DNA from: Candidatus Binatia bacterium
Lineage (GTDB): Bacteria; Desulfobacterota; Binatia; HRBIN30; BPIQ01
DNA length: 64,000 nt
Reading direction: 5' to 3'
NCBI GenBank assembly: GCA_026004195.1
Contig: BPIQ01000002.1
Span: 62,001-126,000, forward strand
A program made the position numbers and the translations under genes. The notes beneath the pieces are model-generated. The model was not told the DNA's origin, made no database searches, and saw only the letters and a program-made list of their open reading frames with translations. This document shows, in pieces, positions 52,034 to 61,248 of this stretch (positions are counted from its first letter, which is position 1; each line of letters starts with the position of its first letter).

Positions 52034-53525
52034 ATGAACCGACGCGGCCCCTCGCTTCTCGCGTGCGCCTTCGTTCTCGTGGCCGCTTTCGCTCCGGACG
52101 GAAAAGCGTCGCTCTGCGTCGGGGACTGCGACGCGAGACGGAAGGGTCGTCGTGTCGGAACTCCAGCGCGCTTTCGGAGTGCTCGCCGGAGTCCGGCCTC
52201 TTTCGGTCTGCGAAGCCGCCGATGGGGATCGGGACGGAGAGGTGACGACGGGAGAGTTCGAAGCGGCCATCCGCTCGGTCTTCTCGACTCCCGAGACTTG
52301 CCCGCGGATCCAGCCGCAGGCCCCGGGAGCCTGCTTCGATGCGCGGGTCGTCCCACTCGAGGAAGAAGGTCAGCCCGTGGCGCTCGCCCTCGGGAACCTC
52401 GACTTCGATCCGTTTCCCGAGGTTCTGGTCGTCGATTCGGCGGCTCATTCGATCGTCGTCCTGGACAACCGCGGCGGACGGAACGTCGTTCTGTCCGGAC
52501 CCTCGCGCTTCGTCGGCGACAACACGTTCCCGTCCTCCGTCACGACCTTCCGCAAGAACCTGGACCAGCTCGACGACTTCGCGATCGTTCGGGCGGCGAC
52601 CGCCGAGGAAGAAAGCGCGGAGATCTGTCTCGGTTGCCTCACCTACTGGCAGAGCAGCGGCGACGTTTTCCTCCCGCGGACCCTTGCGGTGGGTCTCGAC
52701 CCCGTGCAGGTCCTCGCCGCCGACCTCGATCGCGACGGCGACGACGACCTGGTCGTCGCGAACTCCGCCGACGACACGTTGACGGTTCTCCGAAACGATG
52801 CCTCCGACGGCTTCCCCGAAAGGCGAGACCTCCGGACAGCGTCCTTTCTCTCCGCCGCCACTGCGGCCGACGTGGACGGTGACGGTCTTCCGGAGCTCCT
52901 CTCCGCGGGTCTCGACGGAGTGACGATCCACCGGAACTCGGGCGAGTTCGCGTTCTCGAGCTGTCCCGACTGCCCTCTCCTGCCCGCGCGGGGCGCCGCC
53001 GTTTTCGTCGAGGTCGCCGACCTGGACGGAGACGGGAGAGCCGACCTTCTCGTCGGCGAAAGCTTCCCCTCTCTTCTCTCGGTGCGGCGGGGCCTGGGCG
53101 GCGGAGAATTCGAGGACACCCCTCGCCAGCTCGCCCTCGAAGACGAACCGGGCAAGGGGAAAACGGGGGACTTCGACGGAAACGGAAGGCGCGACGTGGC
53201 GGTGACTTTGCCGAACGCGGATACGGTGGTCCTGTTCTTGCAGCGGCACGACGGGACGTTCGATCGTCTCGAACTCTCGCCCCCGCCGGGTGCGGGCCCG
53301 AGCGACCTCGCGGTGGGCGACCTCGATCTCGACGGCCGGCTCGACCTGGTCGTCGCGGCCGAGGTCGAGAGCACGATCACGTTCTACTTCGGAGACCCCT
53401 GTCCGGATGCGTCCCGTCGATCGCGGCCCTGGTCCCCCGCGCGAACGCCGTCGCGCTCGATCACGATCGCGTACCGAAAAAGTCGCTCGTCGAGCGCACC
53501 GCGCACCTCGCGGCCGTTCAGGTAG
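52034..53525 (+). CDS. Secreted dockerin-VCBS protein, frameshifted after the signal peptide
   Basis: The signal peptide (ATG at 52034, RGPSLLACAFVLVAAFAPDG) and first dockerin residues LCVGDCDA are in one frame; the remaining 450 residues (body readable from GTG at 52152) are in another. Skipping base 52136 joins them into a standard EF-hand loop, GDCDADGRVVVSELQRAF. The second loop is DGDRDGEVTTGEFEAAI, then a propeller of about six FG-GAP/VCBS repeats (AADLDRDGDDDLVVANSAD, GDLDLDGRLDLVVAAEV). The last 40 residues run into the antisense of the VKOR gene and may not be real. Confidence 0.72.
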
Positions 53526-54622
53526 AACGTCGGCGTCGATTCGATCCCGAGTTCCACCCCCGCCCTGACGTCCGCCTCGACACGGCGTCTGGCCTCGTCG
53601 CTGCGGAGACACCGGCGGAAGCTTTCGAGGTCGAGCCCGAGTCGGCGAGCGTATTCCAGGAACGCGTCGCGGCCGAGGTTCGTCTGATTTTCGAAAAGCA
53701 CGTCGTGGTATTCCCAGAAGTGCCCCTGCTCCCCCGCACACTCGGCCGCCACGGCTGCGAGACAGGCATCCCGGTGCAGGTCGTGACGCAGGATGGGGTT
53801 GCACGCCCGGTCGAGCGGGAAGTGGCGGAAGACCATCCGGACGTCCTTCCCGTAGCGGGGCAGGACGGACTTGAGGACCCGGTAGGCTCGGGCGCAGTGG
53901 GCGCACTGGAAATCGGAAAACTCGACGATCGTCACTTTCGCTTCGTCGCTGCCGAGGACGTGGCCCGCCGCGCTGCCGTCCCGGGGCAACGAAAGCACAG
54001 GCTGGGAAAGGTACCAGCGGTAGAATTCCGGCTCGGCCCGGGCGATCTCGTCGGCCGAAAGCGTGGCACCGGAACCGAACCCCTTCCAGGCCACGCCGCC
54101 GGCGAGGAGAGCCGAGACGGCGACCCCGCCCGCGAGAGCTCGTCTCCAGGCGATGGACACCCGGCCCCTGGCGGAAAGCCCCCGGAAGCCGGCCCACGCC
54201 ACCGGCAACGCGAGTGCGTTGACGACGTAAAGCACGCTGCAGAAAAGGCAGACGGCGTCCAGGACGAAAACGGCCACGTAGGCCATGTACACGGAAAAGA
54301 GAAAAGCCCAGACCGAAAGCCCGAGAATCAGGGTAACGAGTCGCCGGCGCGTCGAGACCCGTCCTACCCCGAGGGCGCCGAAGGAAAGGCCGGCGAGCCC
54401 CACGTAGTAGAGGGCGGCCCACAACGCCACAGGGACGCCCAGAAAGTGGGCGTAAGGACTTCCGAGAACGACGTCGCAATTGACGGTCTCGTTCACGGCA
54501 CAGAAGCTCGCAAAGGCCCGCGCGCCGCCCGAAGACCCGTGGAGAAACAGGAGAACGACGCTCGTTCCGAGCCCGAGGGCAGCCAGGGCGAGGAGGGAAA
54601 AAAACGGGCCGCGCTCTTTCAC
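53384..54622 (-). CDS. VKOR-DsbA fusion, disulfide-bond-forming membrane enzyme
   Basis: 412 residues. The N-terminal VKOR domain has four or five membrane helices, the loop Cys pair Cys41/Cys49 (FCAVNETVNCDVVLG) and the active CxxC Cys125/Cys128 (DAVCLFCS). A periplasmic DsbA-like thioredoxin domain follows with Cys240-Ala-His-Cys243 (FSDFQCAHC) and a cis-Pro region (GIESTPTFYLNGREV). Such fusions oxidise exported proteins and pass electrons to quinone. It sits beside two giant Cys-rich secreted proteins. The last 35 residues overlap the convergent VCBS gene by 142 bp. Confidence 0.92.
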   Translation of the reverse strand: MKERGPFFSLLALAALGLGTSVVLLFLHGSSGGARAFASFCAVNETVNCDVVLGSPYAHFLGVPVALWAALYYVGLAGLSFGALGVGRVSTRRRLVTLILGLSVWAFLFSVYMAYVAVFVLDAVCLFCSVLYVVNALALPVAWAGFRGLSARGRVSIAWRRALAGGVAVSALLAGGVAWKGFGSGATLSADEIARAEPEFYRWYLSQPVLSLPRDGSAAGHVLGSDEAKVTIVEFSDFQCAHCARAYRVLKSVLPRYGKDVRMVFRHFPLDRACNPILRHDLHRDACLAAVAAECAGEQGHFWEYHDVLFENQTNLGRDAFLEYARRLGLDLESFRRCLRSDEARRRVEADVRAGVELGIESTPTFYLNGREVRGALDERLFRYAIVIERDGVRAGDQGRDRRDASGQGSPK

Positions 54623-54667
54623 CGCGGCCCGATCTTACGACCTTTGTCCGGCGAAGTCAGCACCTCG

Positions 54668-55132
54668 GCGGCGTCGGCGTGTCCCTCGCGTGTCCGACGG
54701 CGCTCGGTATCCGACGAGCCGACACGGTCACCCGGAGGGACGCGCTCCGTCGCGTCCGGGGGGGGCGGAAGAACGACGGCCGTTCGCATCCAGGGACGGA
54801 CGTCCCCGCCATGCGCGAACATGGCCACGACAGAGCGTGGCCCTCCGATATGTCCCGGGGGGATACGAACGTGTCCCCGCGTTTCCCACGACGCGACGCG
54901 CCCAATGGGCCAACACGCCCGGAGGGACGCGCTCCGTCGCGTCCGCGGGGCGGGGCATCGACGGCCCTTGCATCGGACGACGTCCCCGCCATCCGCGAAC
55001 ACGGCCACGACAGAGCGTGGCCCTCCGATCGCGTGCGGCGTCGGCGTATCGGCGTCTCCCTCGCGTGTCCGACGACGCGCGGTATCCGACGAGCGGACAC
55101 GCTCACCCGGAGGGACGCGCTCCGTCGCGTCC
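54668..55132. repeat. Hairpin-repeat cluster in alternating orientation
   Basis: Five cores alternate in direction: reverse 54734-54757, forward 54823-54846, reverse 54921-54944, forward 55003-55026, reverse 55109-55132. Forward cores here are GGCCACG, loop ACAGAG, CGTGGCC, CTCC; reverse cores are GGAG, GGACGCG, loop CTCCGT, CGCGTCC. A longer flank containing CCTCGCGTGTCCGACG and CGGTATCCGACGAGC occurs at about 54676-54726, 55033-55100 and again near 58912-58976. This fills the 546 bp between the VKOR gene and the first giant Cys-rich gene. Confidence 0.8.
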
Positions 55133-57279
55133 GGAAGGGCCCTCCGGTCGCGTGCGGCGGTCCCCCCCTCAGCGTGCCGTGAGCACGGTGAGGACGGCCC
55201 AGTCTCCGGTCTGCTGGTCGAGGGCGGTGAACGCCACCGTAAGACGCGTCCCGCTCACGCTCGCGGGACTGCCCAGAAGCGCCGCACAGTCGAACGGCAC
55301 CCCGTCGATCGCCGTCCGGCACGCCGCCCCTCGCCCCGTACACCTGCGGTGCACGATCTGCCCACCCGCATTCGCGTTCGCGTCCGCCACCAGCGCCAGC
55401 GCCCTGCCCGTCGTCCCAGGCACCGTCGACGGTACCCCCCGCGAGATCGGCGGGTCGTCGTCCGTGCACGGAAGCCCGTCGAGCCCCTTGGTCGGATTGT
55501 TCGGCACGCACGTCCCGCCTCCAGGACAATCCGCATCCGACGTGCACGCCCCGCCCGGGTTCGTCCCACCGCTGCACGTCGCCGAGGCACACACCCCACC
55601 GCCCCCGCAGTCCGCATCCACCACGCAGTCCACCCCCGGCGTGCTCCCCCCCACGCACTTCCCCGCAAACGAGCACGTCCCGATGTCGTCCAACGTCCCG
55701 ATCTGCGTCGTCTGCAACACCACCGCGTGCCCGCCCGCAAGCGGACTCCCCGTCACCCCGAGCACCGCCGGACTGTTGCAAACCCCGCGGTGGCTCGCCT
55801 TCGCCTGCGGGTTGCACTCCGTCGCACACTGACCGTCCGTCCCGCAGTCCGTATCCTGCGTGCACGGCAATCCCGCGTTCGGACCCGCCGTGCACACCTC
55901 CTCCTGCTCCAGGCACGCCTCGTCCCCCGTCCCTACCGGAAGCGGCGGCTCCACCGCCACGCACGCCGCGTCGTCCGGCGCCACACACCGCGAGCCCGGA
56001 CAGTCCGCATCCTCGTCACAGTACCCGAGAAAATTCCCCACCCCGGGACACGTCCCACCCGGACACTCCGCGTCGTTGAAACACGCAAACCCGTCGTTCG
56101 TCCCCCCCACGCAGTACTTCGGCGGCCCCATGCAGAACCCTCCACCCTGCCCGAGCCCCGTGCACGTACCCCCTCCTACACACTGCGCGTTCGTCTGGCA
56201 CGCCCGCCCGTCGTTCGTCCCACCCACGCACTGCCCGGGACCGTTCGACGGCTCCCCGCTCGCCACGCTGTTGCACCTCCCCACCGCAGACCCGCCGCAG
56301 TCCGCATCCGACACGCACGGACTCCCAGCACTCGGCCCCGAAAGACACGTGTTCGGCAAGCTCGTGTTGTGGTCCTGCGCCAGCGTGATCCCGTTCGCCA
56401 CACCCACCGCTCCGCACGCGATCTCCCCCGAGGACGAGTTCCCCGGCCCGTGCGCCGCCGCGTCCTCCACCCCGCGCACGCACGCGCACGTGATCCCAGG
56501 CACCTTCACCGGCGCGAACACCACCGAAGACGCCGGCACCGCCACCGGCACCATCCCGTCCCCGTCCGGCTTGCCCACGTGCACCTGCTGCGAGCCGATC
56601 AACGGCCCCACGTTGATCGCCGAAACCCCGAAATCCGCCTCGAGCGATGCCCTCGTCTTCGGCAAACACTCCCCGCCCCCGCACGGATCCGTCCCGCATG
56701 TCCCCCCGGGACACTGGATGTCCCCGAAAGGACACAACTGCCCGTCCTTCGTCCCCCCGATGCACCGCAGCACACACGACCCGCCAGGACACTCCGCACT
56801 CCCCAGACACAACGCCCCGGGATTCGTCCCCCCCTCGCACTTCCCGAACCGTACCGCCGACCCCGTCGCCGAACTCCCCGTAAAACAATCCGCCCCCACG
56901 TTCGGCCCGCTCGTGCACTCCCCCAACCCGAAACAACCCGAACTGTCCGTCCCGCACTCCGACACACACGTCCCCCCGCTCCCGCAATCCGAATCCTTCG
57001 TGCACGGCCGCCCGGGCTTCGTCCCACCCACACACGACGCCGCAAAACTGCACGACTCCCCGTCCCTCGCCCCAGCCACACACTCCGCCCCCGCAAACTC
57101 GTACGTCACCACCGTCTCCACCGTGCAGTTCGCCGCACACCCGTCCCCTCCAAAACCCCGACACTCCCCACCAGGACACTCCGCCTGCGACACACACAAA
57201 TTCCCCGCAGCCGTACCCCCGAAACACGCACCCCCGTCGTCGCACTCCTCCCCAGGATCCACCACCCCGTTGCCGCAGA
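55109..57279. repeat. Long direct repeat, copy 1 (2171 bp)
   Basis: Matches 59078-61248 at constant offset 3969. By eye four base differences are seen, all silent in the coding frame. One end coincides with a hairpin core (55109), the other falls in the codons before the Thr-Pro linker of the two giant genes. Confidence 0.9.
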
Positions 57280-58846
57280 GGGCGGGGTCGGGTGTCGGCG
57301 TGATCGTCGGGGTTTGCGTGATCGTCGGAGTGTGCGTGGGCGTGTCGGTGGGTCCTTGCGTCGGCGTGTCCGTGGGAGTCAGGGTGGGAGTCGCCGTGGG
57401 ACCTATCCCTGTGGGGGTCGGAGTGGCCGTGGGTGGCGGCCCTTCGCTCTTGCACCCCTGATTGCAGCCGTCGCCGTTCGTCCGGTTGCCGTCGTCGCAT
57501 TCCTCGTGCGGTTGCACGATGCCATCCCCGCACGTGCTCGGGCGGCACTCGAGGCGAAGCACGTCGGAATCGACCTTGTTGAGCGAGTTGGTCCCTCGAA
57601 TCCGGAGGGCCCTCCGGGCCGGGCGGAGCTTCCCCGTCGAGGTCACGCGCAAGGGAACGACGAACTCGGCCTCCTGGGTGCAGAAATTGCGGACGGAGTT
57701 CGGGACGCCGACACTTACCACCTCTCCCGTTCGTTTTCGGATGACGGAAACGCCGAGACCCGCGGGCGGCGGGTCGGCCCCCATGCTTTCCAGGGTTGCC
57801 AGGTGAGCCGCATCGACCGCGTCCTTGAGCCGCTTCACGTTCGGCTTGCGGACCTCGAAGACGGCCACGTCCAGGGGCTCGCAGGTGGGTAACCTCGGGT
57901 CCGCGTTGTTGACGCAAATCTGTACCCGGAACGTGCAGCTCGCATTGTCGAGGTCCGGGTCGAAGTCGCACGAAGGGTCACCCTCGAAACACGTGGCTTT
58001 GCGTTTGGGGATCCCTCGCCGGTCCGGCGGCGGAACGGGCTCCACGAGCCATTCCATCGTGCAGTCCGTGACTTTGCGGCCCCCGCCCGGCACGCACCGG
58101 TTGGCAGGGGCGTCGTCCTCGCAGAGACCGGGAATCGGCGTCGGCGTGCTCGTCGGCGTCGGAGTCAAGGTCGGCGTAGGAGTGGGCGGAAAGAACTCGA
58201 GAACGAGCCGCGGCCGCTGGCCCACGGTTCCCTCCCGCGAAGTGTAGGTGGCGCGTCCGTCCTGCCCTTCGTTCGACTTTTTGACGAGCCAGCCGAAGTT
58301 CGGAGTGCCGCCGAGGAACGCCTGAACGTCGGCCGTCACGTCGAACTGCACGTAGCCCGCAAGGTCGTTCGTGTGCACCACGCTTGCCGTGGCGGGGCTC
58401 ACGAAACTGCCCCCGCCCCACTGGACCGGGCAGTCCGGAGACCCGTTCGCGGTGTCGGTGTCGTCGGGACAGTTCCAGGTGGCACCGAGCTCCGTCCAGT
58501 CCGTAGCCAGACGGTGGACATCCACAGGACGCCCCGAGCTGCCCCAGCGCGTGGCCGATTCGACGAAAAGCTCGAGCGTCGCGGACACGAGAACCGCGCT
58601 TCCGATCGCACTCTGGATTTCGGCTTGATCGAAGCGGACGAGCGTTCGGTGGATGGGCGAGCTCCGAATGGAGAGCGGCGTCACCGTACCGTTGTTCGTG
58701 TTGGCCTGGCCGGAGTTCAGGTACGTGTCCGCAATGGCCTCGAGGGTGGCCGTGTCGGCGAAGGCACGCGGCAGAAGAGCGAGATACAGCAGCGCTACGA
58801 CGAGCGAGACGGCAGCTCCGCGCCCGGATAACCCCCGACGACTCAC
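55169..58846 (-). CDS. Giant secreted Cys-rich repeat protein (DNRLRE + TIGR02232-type repeats), copy 1
   Basis: 1225 residues, GTG start with GGAGGG upstream. Signal peptide 1-30; a DNRLRE/CBM96-like beta domain (ADTYLNSGQANTNNG, DVTADVQAFLGGTPNFGWLV); a Thr-Pro linker; a 200-residue domain (NRCVPGGGRKVTDCTMEW); the Myxococcus Cys-rich motif CGDGIVQPHEECDDGNRTNG; another Thr-Pro linker; then more than ten 22-residue repeats of type CVGGTNDGFACFNDAECPGG. Nearly every repeat has four Cys, so the protein must need oxidative folding. Likely a surface or extracellular protein; ligand unknown. Confidence 0.88.
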   Translation of the reverse strand: MSRRGLSGRGAAVSLVVALLYLALLPRAFADTATLEAIADTYLNSGQANTNNGTVTPLSIRSSPIHRTLVRFDQAEIQSAIGSAVLVSATLELFVESATRWGSSGRPVDVHRLATDWTELGATWNCPDDTDTANGSPDCPVQWGGGSFVSPATASVVHTNDLAGYVQFDVTADVQAFLGGTPNFGWLVKKSNEGQDGRATYTSREGTVGQRPRLVLEFFPPTPTPTLTPTPTSTPTPIPGLCEDDAPANRCVPGGGRKVTDCTMEWLVEPVPPPDRRGIPKRKATCFEGDPSCDFDPDLDNASCTFRVQICVNNADPRLPTCEPLDVAVFEVRKPNVKRLKDAVDAAHLATLESMGADPPPAGLGVSVIRKRTGEVVSVGVPNSVRNFCTQEAEFVVPLRVTSTGKLRPARRALRIRGTNSLNKVDSDVLRLECRPSTCGDGIVQPHEECDDGNRTNGDGCNQGCKSEGPPPTATPTPTGIGPTATPTLTPTDTPTQGPTDTPTHTPTITQTPTITPTPDPALCGNGVVDPGEECDDGGACFGGTAAGNLCVSQAECPGGECRGFGGDGCAANCTVETVVTYEFAGAECVAGARDGESCSFAASCVGGTKPGRPCTKDSDCGSGGTCVSECGTDSSGCFGLGECTSGPNVGADCFTGSSATGSAVRFGKCEGGTNPGALCLGSAECPGGSCVLRCIGGTKDGQLCPFGDIQCPGGTCGTDPCGGGECLPKTRASLEADFGVSAINVGPLIGSQQVHVGKPDGDGMVPVAVPASSVVFAPVKVPGITCACVRGVEDAAAHGPGNSSSGEIACGAVGVANGITLAQDHNTSLPNTCLSGPSAGSPCVSDADCGGSAVGRCNSVASGEPSNGPGQCVGGTNDGRACQTNAQCVGGGTCTGLGQGGGFCMGPPKYCVGGTNDGFACFNDAECPGGTCPGVGNFLGYCDEDADCPGSRCVAPDDAACVAVEPPLPVGTGDEACLEQEEVCTAGPNAGLPCTQDTDCGTDGQCATECNPQAKASHRGVCNSPAVLGVTGSPLAGGHAVVLQTTQIGTLDDIGTCSFAGKCVGGSTPGVDCVVDADCGGGGVCASATCSGGTNPGGACTSDADCPGGGTCVPNNPTKGLDGLPCTDDDPPISRGVPSTVPGTTGRALALVADANANAGGQIVHRRCTGRGAACRTAIDGVPFDCAALLGSPASVSGTRLTVAFTALDQQTGDWAVLTVLTAR

Positions 58847-58863
58847 GAATCCCTCCGCGGTCC

Positions 58864-58893
58864 ATTGTGGCTTTTTCCGACGAGGGTCGTCAA
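58864..58893 (-). promoter_or_regulatory. Promoter of giant Cys-rich gene copy 1
   Basis: Minus-strand TTGACG (58888-58893), 18-base spacer, CACAAT (58864-58869). The -35 and following bases TTGACGACCC recur upstream of copy 2 at 63407, suggesting shared control. Confidence 0.5.
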
Positions 58894-58911
58894 GGTATCT
58901 TGTGACGTGCG

Positions 58912-59101
58912 GCGTCGGCGTATCGGCGTGTCCCTCGCGTGTCCGACGACGCGCGGTATCCGACGAGCCGACACGGTCACCCGGAGGGACGCGCTCCGTC
59001 GCGTCCGGGGGCGGCGGGGCATCGTACGTTGTCCCTTTGCATCCGAAGGATCGACGTCTCCGCCATCCGCGAACGCAGGAGGGACGCGCTCCGTCGCGTC
59101 C
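58912..59101. repeat. Hairpin-repeat cluster between the two giant genes
   Basis: Two reversed cores (58983-59006 and 59078-59101) with the same flanks as the 54-55 kb cluster but with the forward core missing: the flank GACGTCTCCGCCATCCGCGA runs straight into the second core. This looks like a deletion between repeat copies. Confidence 0.75.
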
Positions 59102-61248
59102 GGAAGGGCCCTCCGGTCGCGTGCGGCGGTCCCCCCCTCAGCGTGCCGTGAGCACGGTGAGGACGGCCCAGTCTCCGGTCTGCTGGTCGAGGGCGGTGAA
59201 CGCCACCGTAAGACGCGTCCCGCTCACGCTCGCAGGACTGCCCAGAAGCGCCGCACAGTCGAACGGCACCCCGTCGATCGCCGTCCGGCACGCCGCCCCT
59301 CGCCCCGTACACCTGCGGTGCACGATCTGCCCACCCGCATTCGCGTTCGCGTCCGCCACCAGCGCAAGCGCCCTGCCCGTCGTCCCAGGCACCGTCGACG
59401 GTACCCCCCGCGAGATCGGCGGGTCGTCGTCCGTGCACGGAAGCCCGTCGAGCCCCTTGGTCGGATTGTTCGGCACGCACGTCCCGCCACCAGGACAATC
59501 CGCATCCGACGTGCACGCCCCGCCCGGGTTCGTCCCACCGCTGCACGTCGCCGAGGCACACACCCCACCGCCCCCGCAGTCCGCATCCACCACGCAGTCC
59601 ACCCCCGGCGTGCTCCCCCCCACGCACTTCCCCGCAAACGAGCACGTCCCGATGTCGTCCAACGTCCCGATCTGCGTCGTCTGCAACACCACCGCGTGCC
59701 CGCCCGCAAGCGGACTCCCCGTCACCCCGAGCACCGCCGGACTGTTGCAAACCCCGCGGTGGCTCGCCTTCGCCTGCGGGTTGCACTCCGTCGCACACTG
59801 ACCGTCCGTCCCGCAGTCCGTATCCTGCGTGCACGGCAATCCCGCGTTCGGACCCGCCGTGCACACCTCCTCCTGCTCCAGGCACGCCTCGTCCCCCGTC
59901 CCTACCGGAAGCGGCGGCTCCACCGCCACGCACGCCGCGTCGTCCGGCGCCACGCACCGCGAGCCCGGACAGTCCGCATCCTCGTCACAGTACCCGAGAA
60001 AATTCCCCACCCCGGGACACGTCCCACCCGGACACTCCGCGTCGTTGAAACACGCAAACCCGTCGTTCGTCCCCCCCACGCAGTACTTCGGCGGCCCCAT
60101 GCAGAACCCTCCACCCTGCCCGAGCCCCGTGCACGTACCCCCTCCTACACACTGCGCGTTCGTCTGGCACGCCCGCCCGTCGTTCGTCCCACCCACGCAC
60201 TGCCCGGGACCGTTCGACGGCTCCCCGCTCGCCACGCTGTTGCACCTCCCCACCGCAGACCCGCCGCAGTCCGCATCCGACACGCACGGACTCCCAGCAC
60301 TCGGCCCCGAAAGACACGTGTTCGGCAAGCTCGTGTTGTGGTCCTGCGCCAGCGTGATCCCGTTCGCCACACCCACCGCTCCGCACGCGATCTCCCCCGA
60401 GGACGAGTTCCCCGGCCCGTGCGCCGCCGCGTCCTCCACCCCGCGCACGCACGCGCACGTGATCCCAGGCACCTTCACCGGCGCGAACACCACCGAAGAC
60501 GCCGGCACCGCCACCGGCACCATCCCGTCCCCGTCCGGCTTGCCCACGTGCACCTGCTGCGAGCCGATCAACGGCCCCACGTTGATCGCCGAAACCCCGA
60601 AATCCGCCTCGAGCGATGCCCTCGTCTTCGGCAAACACTCCCCGCCCCCGCACGGATCCGTCCCGCATGTCCCCCCGGGACACTGGATGTCCCCGAAAGG
60701 ACACAACTGCCCGTCCTTCGTCCCCCCGATGCACCGCAGCACACACGACCCGCCAGGACACTCCGCACTCCCCAGACACAACGCCCCGGGATTCGTCCCC
60801 CCCTCGCACTTCCCGAACCGTACCGCCGACCCCGTCGCCGAACTCCCCGTAAAACAATCCGCCCCCACGTTCGGCCCGCTCGTGCACTCCCCCAACCCGA
60901 AACAACCCGAACTGTCCGTCCCGCACTCCGACACACACGTCCCCCCGCTCCCGCAATCCGAATCCTTCGTGCACGGCCGCCCGGGCTTCGTCCCACCCAC
61001 ACACGACGCCGCAAAACTGCACGACTCCCCGTCCCTCGCCCCAGCCACACACTCCGCCCCCGCAAACTCGTACGTCACCACCGTCTCCACCGTGCAGTTC
61101 GCCGCACACCCGTCCCCTCCAAAACCCCGACACTCCCCACCAGGACACTCCGCCTGCGACACACACAAATTCCCCGCAGCCGTACCCCCGAAACACGCAC
61201 CCCCGTCGTCGCACTCCTCCCCAGGATCCACCACCCCGTTGCCGCAGA
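59078..61248. repeat. Long direct repeat, copy 2 (2171 bp)
   Basis: Second copy of the 55109-57279 repeat, encoding the identical Cys-rich C-terminal region of the second giant gene. Beyond it the two genes diverge in linker and add a cohesin-like domain here. Confidence 0.9.

Noticed and set aside
54668-55132. Possible CRISPR array
   Set aside because: Copies are irregularly spaced, alternate in orientation and have covarying stems; no cas genes are near. They fit REP/BIME-type elements.
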